Assembly (NCBI GenBank): GCA_913062625.1
Contig: CAJXWP010000006.1
Location: 20,479 to 84,478 of the forward strand
Source of the DNA: an uncultured Haliea sp.
GTDB lineage: Bacteria; Pseudomonadota; Gammaproteobacteria; Pseudomonadales; Halieaceae
DNA length: 64,000 nucleotides
Direction: 5' to 3'
The translations under genes and the position numbers were made by a program. Every line of letters begins with the position of its first letter. Position 1 is the first letter of the stretch. The notes under the pieces are model-generated. The model was not told the DNA's origin and ran no database searches. It was given only the letters and a program-made list of their open reading frames with translations. Shown piece by piece: positions 27,528-37,357 of this stretch.

Positions 27528-27859
27528 AATGTGAACCTTTAGACTGCCATTTAGACGGCAATTATGGTGAATTGTGACCGCACTGGCAAACGACTTTACA
27601 CCACAGTCGCCAGACGCCCTGCGCTTCTGTACAAAAGAGTACAAGCCTTTTAGTTTCCGGTCGTAAGACTGGGTGTTCGGCAACTCTCCCCCTCAATGTC
27701 AACGCCTCGTCGGTTGAGGCCAACAGCTCAATACTCTATAATGAAAGACGCTTAACGTAATAATAGCCAGACAAAACCTCCCACCCCAGCTCTCTCCTCG
27801 GGCGATACGACTGCCAGTGAATAGTACGCCGGTTTGGTGAAACTCCAAGGTAGCCCAGC
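27528..27859. other. Divergent intergenic region between DUF2058 and acyl-CoA dehydrogenase genes
   Basis: A 332-nt region with no gene that I can support. It holds the rightward sigma-70-type promoter listed at 27714 to 27742. It also has a degenerate 12-nt direct repeat (TTTAGACTGCCA then TTTAGACGGCAA) close to the DUF2058 start, which may lie in that gene's leader. Confidence 0.5.
27714..27742 (+). promoter_or_regulatory. Putative sigma-70 promoter for the acyl-CoA dehydrogenase pair
   Basis: TTGAGG at 27714 to 27719 and a perfect TATAAT at 27737 to 27742, separated by 17 nt. The start codon of the first acyl-CoA dehydrogenase is about 118 nt beyond the -10. That leaves a leader of roughly 110 nt. 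Confidence 0.65.
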
Positions 27860-28945
27860 ATGAATTTAGAATTTTCCGAAGAACAACTGTTTATTCGTAA
27901 TCAAGCACGCAATTTTCTCAGTCAGGAATGCTCCGCCAGCGTTGTGCGCAGCGTTCTTAATACCGATGTCCCGTTTGATCGGGCGCTGTGGCAGAAAATT
28001 GTGGACCTTGGATGGACCGCGATGTCGATACCCGAAACCTATGGCGGTTTAGGCCTAGGCTATCTGGAACTGTGTGTTATCGCTGAAGAACTAGGCCGTT
28101 CGCTGGCGCCGGTACCGTTCTCTTCGAGTGTCTATCTAGCCACGGAGGCGATTAAAAGCTGGGGCACGGAACCGCAGAAGCAGCACTATCTTCCAAAACT
28201 GGCGACCGGCGAGTTAATCGGCACTCTCGCCATGAATGAAGGACTAGGCTCGCCGTCTATCGCGGCGCAGGTACTCGAGGGTAAACTCACTGCTAACAAA
28301 ATACCCGTACCGGATGGCGACATCGCAGACTTTACCGTGCTGACGGCTCGTGATGAACAGGGTTGCGTTGGTCTGTATCTCGTCGATTTAGCAGATGCAG
28401 GGGTGCAGCGTGAGGTTCTCACCAGCATGGACCCTAGCCGATCTCAGGCACGCTTAGTCTTTGATAACGTGCCGGTGCAGGCTTTGGGTGCGGCCGGCGA
28501 GACGCAGCTAACAGAGTTGCTGGATCGTGTCGCAGTGCTACTGGCCTTTGAGCAAATTGGCGGCTGCCAGGCCGCTCTGGATATGGGTATCGCTTATACC
28601 AAAGAGCGCTACGCCTTTGGCCGTGCTATTGCCTCGTTCCAGGCCATCAAGCACAAGTTCGCTGACATGTATGTGGCTCTGGAGCTCGCGCGAGCCAACG
28701 CTTATTACGGCGTCTGCGCCCTCGCCAGTGATGCACCAGACCTACCACTGGCGGCTGCGACCGCAAGGGTAAGTGCGACTGACGCCTATTACTTTATCAG
28801 TAAGGAAAATATTCAGGTTCACGGTGGCATGGGCTTTACCTGGGAGTTCGACTGCCATCTGTACTACCGCCGTGCACAGCTGTTATCGGGTTTAATCGGT
28901 ACTCAGCCAATATGGAAAGAGACCCTCACTCAGCGCCTGCTATAG
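27860..28945 (+). CDS. Acyl-CoA dehydrogenase family protein (short subunit type)
   Basis: A 361-residue flavin-dependent acyl-CoA dehydrogenase. Visible motifs are SIPETYGGLGLGYLELCVIA, YTKERYAFGRAIASFQAIKH and IQVHGGMGFTWEFDCHLYYR. The usual C-terminal YEGT-type segment, which carries the catalytic Glu in many members, is not recognisable. The next gene, 15 nt away, encodes a second acyl-CoA dehydrogenase. Such side-by-side pairs can form heteromeric enzymes in steroid and lipid catabolism. The substrate is unknown. Confidence 0.87.
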   Translation: MNLEFSEEQLFIRNQARNFLSQECSASVVRSVLNTDVPFDRALWQKIVDLGWTAMSIPETYGGLGLGYLELCVIAEELGRSLAPVPFSSSVYLATEAIKSWGTEPQKQHYLPKLATGELIGTLAMNEGLGSPSIAAQVLEGKLTANKIPVPDGDIADFTVLTARDEQGCVGLYLVDLADAGVQREVLTSMDPSRSQARLVFDNVPVQALGAAGETQLTELLDRVAVLLAFEQIGGCQAALDMGIAYTKERYAFGRAIASFQAIKHKFADMYVALELARANAYYGVCALASDAPDLPLAAATARVSATDAYYFISKENIQVHGGMGFTWEFDCHLYYRRAQLLSGLIGTQPIWKETLTQRLL

Positions 28946-28960
28946 ATTTCGGAGAACATC

Positions 28961-30184
28961 ATGGATTTTCAAGACACCCCACAACTGGCCGTCTTTCGCA
29001 GCGACGTAAAAATCTGGCTCGAGGCGAACGCTACCCGACGCACTGACAAGCTTCACATGGGCATGGAAGGCGATACCGCTTTTCAGGAAGCTAAAGACTG
29101 GTACAAAAAGAAAGCGGACAATGGCTTCGCCTGTCTGACCTGGGCGAAAGAATACGGCGGCGCTGGACTGACCTCGCTGCACGAGGTGGTCTGGACGCAA
29201 GAAGTAGAAAACTATAGGACACGGGACGCGCATTTTGTCATCGGCATTGGCAATTGCGGTCCTGCCGTCATGCACTTTGCCAGTGAAGAGGCCAAGCGTG
29301 AGTTGTTGCCCCGTATGGCCAGTGCTGAAGATGTCTGGTGCCAGCTGTTCAGTGAGCCCAGTGCCGGCTCCGATGTGGCGGGGCTGCGCACCCGTGCAGA
29401 GCCCGACGGCGACAATTGGATTCTCAACGGCCAGAAAATCTGGACCTCCGGTGCCCAGTACTCCGATTACGGCGTGGTACTGACGCGCACGGACCCCACT
29501 ATCTCCAAATATCGAGGCCTTACCCTCTTTATGATTGACATGCACCAAAGCGGTGTGGAAGTTCGACCCATAAAACAGATGGATGGCGGCGGCCATTTTA
29601 ACGAGGTTTTCTTCCACGACGCTATCGTACCGGACGCCTACCGGCTGGGTGAAGTCGGCGGCGGCTGGACCGGAGCCCTCACTGTATTGATGAGCGAGCG
29701 CCTGGCCATCAGCGGGGTTCAGCCAACAGGCTTTCCGCAGTTCCTAGACCTCGTGAAGTCTCTGGAGCTGAATGGACAACCCATTGCCAACGATCCAATC
29801 GTGCGCGACCAACTGGCGACATGGTACAGCCAGTATGCAGGTCTCCAAGCTGTCAACAAGCGCATGTTAACCGCAGTCGCCAAAGGCGGTATCGCTGGCG
29901 CTGAAGCATCGCTTGGGAAACTGGTCGGTGCTGTAATGAATCAGGAAATTGCTAATTTTGCGTGCCAGATATTCGGTCCGGCCGGTATTGTGCAGGACAC
30001 TGAATTGAGCCCGGAACAGGCCCACTTTCAACAGCAGGTGCTCTTCTCCCCTGGCGTGCGTCTAGCGGGCGGAACTGATGAAGTCATGCGCAACATTCTG
30101 GCTGAACAAGTACTGGGGTTACCGCAGGAACCTCGGGCAGACAAAGGGATCCCGTTTCAGGACATTCCCACGGGATCCGCATGA
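28961..30184 (+). CDS. Acyl-CoA dehydrogenase family protein
   Basis: A 407-residue acyl-CoA dehydrogenase, partner of the preceding gene. It shows LFSEPSAGSDVAGLRTRA, NGQKIWTSGAQYSDYGVVLT and the C-terminal RLAGGTDEVMRNILAEQVLG. Where straight-chain enzymes read YEGT, this protein reads AGGT, so the catalytic base must lie elsewhere or on the partner. It converges on the sodium symporter gene with a 44-nt gap. A heteromer with the 361-residue protein is a reasonable model. Confidence 0.88.
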   Translation: MDFQDTPQLAVFRSDVKIWLEANATRRTDKLHMGMEGDTAFQEAKDWYKKKADNGFACLTWAKEYGGAGLTSLHEVVWTQEVENYRTRDAHFVIGIGNCGPAVMHFASEEAKRELLPRMASAEDVWCQLFSEPSAGSDVAGLRTRAEPDGDNWILNGQKIWTSGAQYSDYGVVLTRTDPTISKYRGLTLFMIDMHQSGVEVRPIKQMDGGGHFNEVFFHDAIVPDAYRLGEVGGGWTGALTVLMSERLAISGVQPTGFPQFLDLVKSLELNGQPIANDPIVRDQLATWYSQYAGLQAVNKRMLTAVAKGGIAGAEASLGKLVGAVMNQEIANFACQIFGPAGIVQDTELSPEQAHFQQQVLFSPGVRLAGGTDEVMRNILAEQVLGLPQEPRADKGIPFQDIPTGSA

Positions 30185-30228
30185 GTGCTTGGATCGATTG
30201 CGATCTAGCGCCGCTTCAATGATTGGAC

Positions 30229-31605
30229 TCAACTCCAGTCAACAATGCCCATTACAAAAATTATCAGTAATGCAGGTGGCACAACATAGCGAATCAGCAA
30301 GTGCCAGATTGAATATTGACCAGAAGACAGCGAGTCCAACTCATCATGGGTAGCCTCTTTTTTCATCGCCCAACCCGCGAACACCGCAATCAATAAACCG
30401 CCCAGCGGGAGAAGAATCTGATTAGAAAACACATCCATGATGTCATTAAAATTGCTACCTGCCACGGTCCACTGAGACAAAATATTATAAGACACAATAG
30501 AGCACACACTGAACAGGGCGATCGAACCCACAACGATAACGGTGCTTTGATGGCGAGAAAGATTAAAACGCTCTTCCATCCATGAAGTCACCGCCTCGAC
30601 TAGGCCTACCATAGAAGTAATACCGGCCATCGAAAGCATCAAGAAAAAGACCACACTGAATCCATAACCGCCAGGCATCTGCGCAAACCCCACGGGCAGT
30701 GTCTGAAAGATTAGGCCAGGTCCTACCGCCGGATCTAGGCCGTTATGGAACACAACAGGGAAAATAACCAACCCGGCGAGCAAGGCCACGCCAGTATCAA
30801 CCATCACAACAATCAGTACCGACCGCGTAATGGAAATAGATTTTGGCAGGTAAGCCCCGTAAACCATCATGCCCGCCATGGCCACACCCAAGGAGAAGAA
30901 AGCCTGGCTTATCGCTGCCAGCACGGTATCAAAACCAATTTTGCTGAAGTCCGGAGTAAATAGCCATGTGACGGCCGCGGAAAACCCGTGCACCTCGGAC
31001 TCACCTGACGGCATAAAATAATTGTAGGTTGCCAGCCCGAGCAACAACACAAACATCAACGGCATCATCACAATAACCGCCCGCTCAATGCCGTTTTTCA
31101 CGCCAGCGAAAACAATCAAACCCGTGATACCCAGGCCCACCAGCGTCCAGAAAAGCATGCCTAAATTACTGTCCAATACGGCCGCAAATTCCGCGTTGGC
31201 GACAACGCCATCGAAGCCTACAAAACCCGTAGTCACCGCCTTAAACAGGTACCACAGCACCCATCCCACCACTACAGCGTAGATAATCTCAATGGTATAT
31301 GCTGCGACCAGGCCCAGAGTACCAACCACCCGCCATCGCCTAGACTGACCACTCTCGTCTGCGACCACAACCATAGCCGTTGGGGGACTGCCCTGCCCCC
31401 GCCGACCAATGAGCATTTCCGCAATCAGTATGGGGGCGCCAATACCAAAGGCGCAGGCCAGGTAGACTAAGACAAAGGCTGCGCCACCGTTTTCACCGGT
31501 GACATAAGGAAACCGCCAAATATTGCCAAGCCCAACAGCGAAGCCCACTGAGGCCATGATAAAAGCAAAACGCGAAGACCAGTGAGCACCGCCCGCAACT
31601 GACAT
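30229..31605 (-). CDS. Sodium-dependent transporter, NSS (SNF) family
   Basis: Sodium-coupled symporter of the neurotransmitter:sodium symporter family, 458 residues with about eleven or twelve membrane helices. The helix 1 signature ASVGFAVGLGNIWRFPYVTG carries the conserved sodium and substrate-binding residues. Bacterial members take up amino acids or related compounds. The start ATG at 31605 has GAGGAA 7 nt upstream; a TTG at 31620 overlaps that site and is rejected. It lies 55 nt downstream of the M24 peptidase gene, so uptake of peptide-derived amino acids is an attractive but unproven link. Confidence 0.92.
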   Translation of the reverse strand: MSVAGGAHWSSRFAFIMASVGFAVGLGNIWRFPYVTGENGGAAFVLVYLACAFGIGAPILIAEMLIGRRGQGSPPTAMVVVADESGQSRRWRVVGTLGLVAAYTIEIIYAVVVGWVLWYLFKAVTTGFVGFDGVVANAEFAAVLDSNLGMLFWTLVGLGITGLIVFAGVKNGIERAVIVMMPLMFVLLLGLATYNYFMPSGESEVHGFSAAVTWLFTPDFSKIGFDTVLAAISQAFFSLGVAMAGMMVYGAYLPKSISITRSVLIVVMVDTGVALLAGLVIFPVVFHNGLDPAVGPGLIFQTLPVGFAQMPGGYGFSVVFFLMLSMAGITSMVGLVEAVTSWMEERFNLSRHQSTVIVVGSIALFSVCSIVSYNILSQWTVAGSNFNDIMDVFSNQILLPLGGLLIAVFAGWAMKKEATHDELDSLSSGQYSIWHLLIRYVVPPALLIIFVMGIVDWS

Positions 31606-31660
31606 GTAATGCTTCCTCAACCGTTATTATTTGCGCATTCTATAAAAATGTAATACTGAT

Positions 31661-33448
31661 TCAAACAACGATTATTTGCGTTGCCTGCCTCAGCCAGTCC
31701 CGATCAGAACCGCGTAACAGAGGACCGATAGTCGTCGCAACTCGCTGATGATAGGCATTAAGCCACTCGAGTTCCTCCAGATCCAGTCGTTGTGTATCCA
31801 GCATGCGAACGTCAAAAGGGGCAAGCGTCAGCGTTTCAAACTCCAGCATCGGCGTTTCCCCTAAATTGGTCTGAGACGGACGCACCACCTGAAGATTTTC
31901 ACAGCGAATCCCGAATACACCCTCACGGTAGTAGCCTGGCTCGTTACTGACAATCATACCCGAACACAGCGCCACGCCATTGTGTTGTTTAGAGATACGT
32001 TGAGGGCCCTCATGAACGCTGAGAAAGACACCCACGCCATGGCCGGTACCGTGATCATAATCATATCCTTCGCGCCACAGATACTGTCGCGCCAGCGCAT
32101 CCAGTTGCGTGCCAGTAGTACCAAGGGGAAATCGAGCTCGCGCCAGAGCGATATGACCCTTTAAAACAAGCGTAAAAAGGCGACGTGCCTCAGGTCCAGG
32201 GTCACCAATAGCGACGGTCCGTGTAATATCAGTCGTTCCATCAGTGTACTGGCCCCCACTGTCAAATAGATAGACACTGTCCATAGCTAGGCGAGCCGGG
32301 ACGCCATTGAGATGGTTATAATGGCACATGGCTCCATTAGCGCCTGCGGCAGAAATAGTATCGAAGGAACACGCGTGAAAATACTCGCCCTGCTGCCGCA
32401 GACTGAGCAAATGGTCTGACAACTCGGCTTCATTGTGCAGCCTTCCCGCTGCAACTTCGCCGTCCAGCCAAGCCAGAAACCGCACTTCCGCGACAGCATC
32501 GCGACGGTGGGCATGGCGAGTGCCCACCAGTTCAACCGCATTTTTGCACGCCTTAGGAAGTAACACAGGATCTTCTCCGTGCACCAACGTTGCGCCGCTG
32601 CGAACCAATTCCATCTGCACCCATGCGCCCGCGTTTTTAGCGTCGGCTAGTATTTTGTGCGTCTCATAGGCTGCAAACGATGCGCTCGCACCCGCTTCAT
32701 CTACTACCATCACGCCGCTGCCCACGTGCTGGTGAAATTTTTCTGGCAGACGACGAACATCGACAAACAGCGTCATATCCCCGGAGGCTTCTAATATCGC
32801 GAAGCTCTGTACGACCGGTAACTGCGGCATATCCATACCACGAATATTCAACAACCAGCTGACTGAATCAGGCGAAAATATCAACGCCGCATCACAACCT
32901 TGCGCCTTAATTTGAACCGCGATGCGCTGACGTTTATCTATGCTCGACTCACCGGTAAAGACATAATCCAACAATAGTGCGGAATTGCATACCGCCTCGG
33001 GTCGGTTCAGCCAGCAGCGGTCAATCAGATTATCAGTATCGAGCAGAAGTTCCACGCCAGCATCAGCCAAGGTATTCTTTGTATCCCGATACCATTGCAG
33101 GCTGTGAAGACGAGGATCGCAAACTACCCTACTACCGACCGGCAGCACATCTGCAAGCCATTGGGGCTGAGGGTTGTCGGCCAAGTGATGATATTCAAAA
33201 AGATGGGAGGGAACCTGCGAACGCACCTGCACGGTATAGCGGCCATCCACAAAGATCGCCGCTCTGTCCCGCAACACCAACGCCATACCAGCAGACCCAG
33301 TAAACCCACTGATCCAGTGCAAACGCTCGTTATGCAATGGGAGATATTCTCCGAGATACTCATCTGCCCGAGGTACAACGAGGGCATCGTAATTTGCCTG
33401 CGTCATTAGCTGACGCACCGCCGCCAAGCGTTCTTCACTCACTGTCAT
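31661..33448 (-). CDS. Aminopeptidase P family protein (M24B, Xaa-Pro aminopeptidase)
   Basis: Cytosolic metallopeptidase that removes an N-terminal residue preceding proline. The 595 residues contain two creatinase-like N-terminal domains and a C-terminal pita-bread catalytic domain. Metal ligands are visible as YLFDSGGQYTDGTTDITRT (two Asp), GTGHGVGVFLSVHEGP (His), SNEPGYY (Glu) and RCENLQVV (Glu). The length matches the eukaryote-like three-domain form rather than the shorter E. coli PepP. No signal peptide is seen. It is followed by the NSS transporter gene. Confidence 0.93.
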   Translation of the reverse strand: MTVSEERLAAVRQLMTQANYDALVVPRADEYLGEYLPLHNERLHWISGFTGSAGMALVLRDRAAIFVDGRYTVQVRSQVPSHLFEYHHLADNPQPQWLADVLPVGSRVVCDPRLHSLQWYRDTKNTLADAGVELLLDTDNLIDRCWLNRPEAVCNSALLLDYVFTGESSIDKRQRIAVQIKAQGCDAALIFSPDSVSWLLNIRGMDMPQLPVVQSFAILEASGDMTLFVDVRRLPEKFHQHVGSGVMVVDEAGASASFAAYETHKILADAKNAGAWVQMELVRSGATLVHGEDPVLLPKACKNAVELVGTRHAHRRDAVAEVRFLAWLDGEVAAGRLHNEAELSDHLLSLRQQGEYFHACSFDTISAAGANGAMCHYNHLNGVPARLAMDSVYLFDSGGQYTDGTTDITRTVAIGDPGPEARRLFTLVLKGHIALARARFPLGTTGTQLDALARQYLWREGYDYDHGTGHGVGVFLSVHEGPQRISKQHNGVALCSGMIVSNEPGYYREGVFGIRCENLQVVRPSQTNLGETPMLEFETLTLAPFDVRMLDTQRLDLEELEWLNAYHQRVATTIGPLLRGSDRDWLRQATQIIVV

Positions 33449-33536
33449 GGGAGGTTCTGCTACGCAAACATTTGAAAGTCATCGCATGTAAGGCATTCAA
33501 AAACGGCAACTTGTAAGCGCTGCGATAAATCAAAGA

Positions 33537-33716
33537 CTACGCCACGTAGGGGTCAAAGTCTGCTTTCCCTATCCCACAATCTGGGCACTCCCAGTCCTCT
33601 GGTATATCTTTCCAGAGTGTCCCTGGGGGAAAGCCATCATCTGGCAGGCCCTCTGCCTCATCATAAATAAAACCACAAATCACACACTCGTACTTTTTAT
33701 AATCGGTATCGCTCAT
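33537..33716 (-). CDS. rubA: Rubredoxin
   Basis: A 59-residue iron-binding electron carrier. Both Cys pairs are present, [15 protein letters not shown] and [14 protein letters not shown], matching the C-x2-C plus C-x2-C iron site. The central GTLWKDIP is typical. In aerobes, rubredoxin commonly feeds electrons to alkane monooxygenase or other oxidases; no alkane hydroxylase gene is in the window. It stands alone between the gsp operon end and the M24 peptidase gene, in the same direction as both. The start ATG at 33716 has only a weak GAGAG upstream. Confidence 0.95.
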   Translation of the reverse strand: MSDTDYKKYECVICGFIYDEAEGLPDDGFPPGTLWKDIPEDWECPDCGIGKADFDPYVA

Positions 33717-33815
33717 ATTTATTTTTCTCTCGAACTAAATCTAACCACAACTAAGAACTATACGTCATTGTGATGGCGGATTGTGTCACTACGGTCATCA
33801 GTCTTACATCAGCAC

Positions 33816-34565
33816 CTAGAAGTCGCTCGCTAGGCTGATACGGTAGCCCCCCTCTTCGGGAACCGCGATCAGGGACAGCATTGACTGCAATTGGCTATCC
33901 ATCACATCTTCAGTTCCCAGCAGTACGTCCACCTCGTAGCGGCGGTCGTTCAGTTCCAAGCTACCGCTAGCCTGCAGTGGTCCCGCCAATGTAATCACCT
34001 GCCCCCGCAGCGCCTCTTCAGGGATCTGCTCGAAATCCAGAGCGTAACTCCCTAAGGGCACAAGCCCGCGGACGGACTGCCAGCCACTATCCTGCCATAC
34101 CAAGCGACCCAACGCGCTGTGCGGCAAACCCTGACGCAACTCCAGGCGATCTAATTGCAGGTTAAACATTCCCACAACCGATACTGGCGCGAAGCGGCTT
34201 AGCAGGACTGCGGCCAGCTGGCCCTCCGCGTTGAGTACATCAAAATCTCTCTGGCCGCGCAACACTAACTCGCCAGAAAACGTCTGATTACCCCACTCAC
34301 TGCTCACCGTGAGATGTGGCGCCAACAACAGCAAGGATAGAGGCTGCAGTGACCACTGCACAGCGCCAAGCTGGAAATAACCCTGTGGCAGACGCACTAG
34401 GACGCTACTGGCGCTGCCCTGCCAAACAGTGCCTGCCAACCCGCTAATGAGTAGCTGCTCAGGCGGAACGAGATGACTCAGCAGACGAGCGGGGGCCGAC
34501 ATTACAAGACTCATCAGGAACAACAGAGCCAGAACTGCAGCCCACACAAGACGCGACTTATTCAC
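33816..34565 (-). CDS. gspN: Type II secretion system protein N
   Basis: Inner-membrane bitopic protein of the type II secretion machinery, 249 residues. A single N-terminal membrane segment (LVWAAVLALLFLMSLVMSA) precedes a periplasmic domain with LISGLAGTVWQGSA, the family hallmark. The likely start is GTG at 34565, one base after the gspM stop, with a GGCGGG site ahead. A TTG at 34583 would overlap gspM by 17 nt. It is the last gene of the C-to-N operon. GspN is dispensable in several species. Confidence 0.88.
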   Translation of the reverse strand: MNKSRLVWAAVLALLFLMSLVMSAPARLLSHLVPPEQLLISGLAGTVWQGSASSVLVRLPQGYFQLGAVQWSLQPLSLLLLAPHLTVSSEWGNQTFSGELVLRGQRDFDVLNAEGQLAAVLLSRFAPVSVVGMFNLQLDRLELRQGLPHSALGRLVWQDSGWQSVRGLVPLGSYALDFEQIPEEALRGQVITLAGPLQASGSLELNDRRYEVDVLLGTEDVMDSQLQSMLSLIAVPEEGGYRISLASDF

Positions 34566-34566
34566 T

Positions 34567-35040
34567 TTATCCCGCCTCTGCAATTCGTACTGTAATGTTT
34601 ACGCGGCCGGCCGAAGCGGCTGGGGTCACAGATACCTCCCGCACCAGCAGACTCTCAGTATATTCCATCTCGTTTAGCCACTTTAATACATCGTTAAAAG
34701 AGGCGTTTTCGATACGCACTTGGATTTCGCCACGACTGTTGGGTTGAAGCCGCATAACGGGTAACTGCAGGCGGGTCGTGGACTGGTTAATCACCGACGT
34801 CAGATTACGCTTTGCACCGGCCTTGGCGCCGCCCTGGCGCAGCTGCAACAACTGCGACACCATCGCGTCTACGCGCCCCTGAGATTCAGTAACGGCGCTG
34901 TTTTGCGCTATCAGTTGCTCTCGTTGACTCTCCAGCGGTGACAACACTAAAATATAAAGCAGATACAAAAGCAACGCCGAGCTAAGCAGAAGTAGACTCA
35001 ACTGCTCGCGCTGGTTCAGTTGGGAAAACCACTCCTTCAC
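34567..35040 (-). CDS. gspM: Type II secretion system protein M
   Basis: Inner-membrane assembly-platform protein, 157 residues, that pairs with GspL. One membrane segment (LSLLLLSSALLLYLLYILVL) follows a short cytoplasmic start. A coiled region and a small ferredoxin-like periplasmic domain with NASFNDVLKWLNEMEY come next. The GTG start overlaps the gspL stop (GTGA), which indicates translational coupling. Size and order match the family. Confidence 0.9.
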   Translation of the reverse strand: MKEWFSQLNQREQLSLLLLSSALLLYLLYILVLSPLESQREQLIAQNSAVTESQGRVDAMVSQLLQLRQGGAKAGAKRNLTSVINQSTTRLQLPVMRLQPNSRGEIQVRIENASFNDVLKWLNEMEYTESLLVREVSVTPAASAGRVNITVRIAEAG

Positions 35041-36230
35041 GACCTCTCCTTAACACGCAAGCGTGCACTGACACGATCACCCTTTGTGTTACTGCTTTCA
35101 GTTATCGCTTCCAGCCCAACTTCATTCATTCGGCTGCGCAACTTCTCCACACCCTCAAAGTCTGCGGCAACAATATTAAGACGCATTTCGCCACCCTTGT
35201 CATTGTAGTTAATACTTGCGATCGTGGTGCCCGGCATCCCTGAGATCGCATCGCCAACACGTTCCATCAGGCTAACAAAACCAGAACCCTCTCCCGTGCC
35301 TCCCAGAGCATCCAGTTGCCGGCGCAACTGTTTCTCTGCGTCTACCACCACGCCTGTGGGAAAAACCGAGCGATAACTATCCTGAACCGCGCTGCGCAGC
35401 GCACTATTTTGCGCTGACAGACTGCGATACTCAGCATAGGCCGCACCCAACTGCACAACAAACGCTGCAACCAATACGGCCGCAACTGCACGCCACTGTC
35501 GCCACCATAGACCGACCGGCAAGCGTGGAGCAAAGTCCCCACATAAAAGGTTGATGTTTATCTCTTCGGTTTTACTCAGCAACATCGCTACACTCAGGTT
35601 GCCGTGACGCCACTGCACCCGCTCACGTAATTCAACCGGCAGCATATTCGTATCAGCTTCCTGATCCATACCGTAGACAATCACCGCATCAGGCGGGCCG
35701 GCCTCGCTCAGCATTGCACGCACCAGGACTTCTATCAGCTCTTTTTCAGCCGTAAACCCCTTGCACTGGCCAACGCGGAAAATCACGCTGTCTCCTTCCA
35801 CCAGCAGACACCACTCATCGCGCTCCCATGGCAGCAGGAGCGGCTCCGGTAACCACCGTTGAATACCTGGGAACTCTGCGAGCAGAAACTGCCACTGCTC
35901 CATTTTCGCCTGTGCTGTAATTGCCACGGCAAGTTCATCCTCTTGCAGTGAATCATAGGCAAAGTGCAAGGTATCGACATCAGCTGCAACCTGCTCTTCC
36001 AACATGAAGGGTAAGGATTTACTGATATGCTTTTTTTCGTCCCGCGTCACTGACAGAGTCAGCAGTAGAGCGTCCTCGCCCGGCACTGCAAAACAGACTT
36101 TTATCCGTCGCTGGGCCAGCGTCGCACGCAGATGTTCCCGAGCGGCGTCGTCCTCCAGCCACTGGGGCTCAGCGCTGGCACCCGGGGGATACCAGGCGAG
36201 ACGTCCCTCGACCAAACGCACTATGACCAT
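35037..36230 (-). CDS. gspL: Type II secretion system protein L
   Basis: Inner-membrane protein that links the GspE ATPase to the assembly platform. The 397 residues have a cytoplasmic actin-like domain (FAVPGEDALLLTLSVTRDEK, KSLPFMLEEQVAADVDTLHF) and a membrane segment near WRAVAAVLVAAFVVQLGAAY. A periplasmic ferredoxin-like domain completes it. The start ATG at 36230 is preferred over a TTG at 36239. There are 71 nt between the gspK stop and this start, the widest gap in the operon. Confidence 0.9.
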   Translation of the reverse strand: MVIVRLVEGRLAWYPPGASAEPQWLEDDAAREHLRATLAQRRIKVCFAVPGEDALLLTLSVTRDEKKHISKSLPFMLEEQVAADVDTLHFAYDSLQEDELAVAITAQAKMEQWQFLLAEFPGIQRWLPEPLLLPWERDEWCLLVEGDSVIFRVGQCKGFTAEKELIEVLVRAMLSEAGPPDAVIVYGMDQEADTNMLPVELRERVQWRHGNLSVAMLLSKTEEININLLCGDFAPRLPVGLWWRQWRAVAAVLVAAFVVQLGAAYAEYRSLSAQNSALRSAVQDSYRSVFPTGVVVDAEKQLRRQLDALGGTGEGSGFVSLMERVGDAISGMPGTTIASINYNDKGGEMRLNIVAADFEGVEKLRSRMNEVGLEAITESSNTKGDRVSARLRVKERS

Positions 36231-36301
36231 CTTGCACAAACCTGTATGTTACCCACTAGGGACTTCTCCGGATGTCTCTCAATTTTTGAGCAATGGCTCA
36301 T

Positions 36302-37357
36302 TTACAGGCTACCACTCGCTCTGGCCACAGTAGCAATAGTGCGGTTGCTGCGATTCAACACACTGTACAAGCGCATGTTCCTGCCGGCAACCTCCACTTC
36401 CGCCCTCAAAAGAAAGTAAGTGCTATTTTGCCCAAGCAACGCCGCAACCTCTTTCATGTTATCCCTCTTTCCTTCAAATACAGGATTGGCTTGAAAATCG
36501 GTCTTATCCTCGAAGCCTGTTTCCTCGCGATATTGCACAAGAGACTCACCTTCTGCTTCGGTGAGTGGGCTAAGAACCCCTTTAGCATTGATGCTGCGTA
36601 ACACCATCGCGGGTGCCGTGTGTATGTTCAGCGTTGCCGGCTGCTCAGGCCAAACCGTCACCCAAGGCAATAACGCTTGGTAAATCTCTGGCGTCATATA
36701 CGCAACCGCGCGCAATTCACTGACACTGGACATGCTACGATTGGCAGTGCGATACGCGGGCGTCTGCCCAGAATAATAGTCGTCCTCTGCCCCATTTAAA
36801 GAAGCCTCCCGATCGGCATCTAGCCAATCAATGACGGACTCAGTAAGGATAATTGCCTCCTGTTCACTCACAGCCGGGTCTCCCAGTGCCTGCAATAATC
36901 GAATAAACTGCTCCTGCGATGCGGTAAACCGCTTTTTTGATACCGCTGTCGAATCACGAGATGCCTTTTCTACCAGCGTATTTAGATTAAATCTCCCTTG
37001 CAGGTCTTCCAACGAACCAGAAAGCCAGCCAGTGCCATCAAGCGCATAAGTGGGCGGAGGATCACCCGGTTTGGTCCACCATATCTCAGTCAGATCGTCT
37101 CGAAGCAGTCCCGCATTTTTATCCATATCATAGTCGGCTAGCAGTAATATTCCGGCAAGATCCTCTGCACCCCGAAGATAAGCCTGGGCCTGTCCATCCA
37201 ACAGAATATTACTACTGCGTTGATAGAAACGCTCAAACTCGCCCTTCATCGCCACAACCAGTGCCGTGGCAAGCGCGAACACCAGCATGGCAAAAATCAG
37301 GGCGGCACCATGCTGGCGAGTAACAGGGGCTGAAGGTCTAGAGCGGGAGCAATGCAT
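36302..37357 (-). CDS. gspK: Type II secretion system minor pseudopilin K
   Basis: Tip subunit of the pseudopilus, 351 residues. The prepilin leader ends at RQHG, followed by AALIFAMLVFALATALVV. The Glu at position 5 found in other pseudopilins is absent, as expected for GspK. DLQGRFNLNTLV and IDWLDADREASLNGAEDDYY are typical of the large globular domain. The start overlaps gspJ by 20 nt. It should form the GspI-GspJ-GspK tip complex with its two upstream neighbours. Confidence 0.93.
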   Translation of the reverse strand: MHCSRSRPSAPVTRQHGAALIFAMLVFALATALVVAMKGEFERFYQRSSNILLDGQAQAYLRGAEDLAGILLLADYDMDKNAGLLRDDLTEIWWTKPGDPPPTYALDGTGWLSGSLEDLQGRFNLNTLVEKASRDSTAVSKKRFTASQEQFIRLLQALGDPAVSEQEAIILTESVIDWLDADREASLNGAEDDYYSGQTPAYRTANRSMSSVSELRAVAYMTPEIYQALLPWVTVWPEQPATLNIHTAPAMVLRSINAKGVLSPLTEAEGESLVQYREETGFEDKTDFQANPVFEGKRDNMKEVAALLGQNSTYFLLRAEVEVAGRNMRLYSVLNRSNRTIATVARASGSL

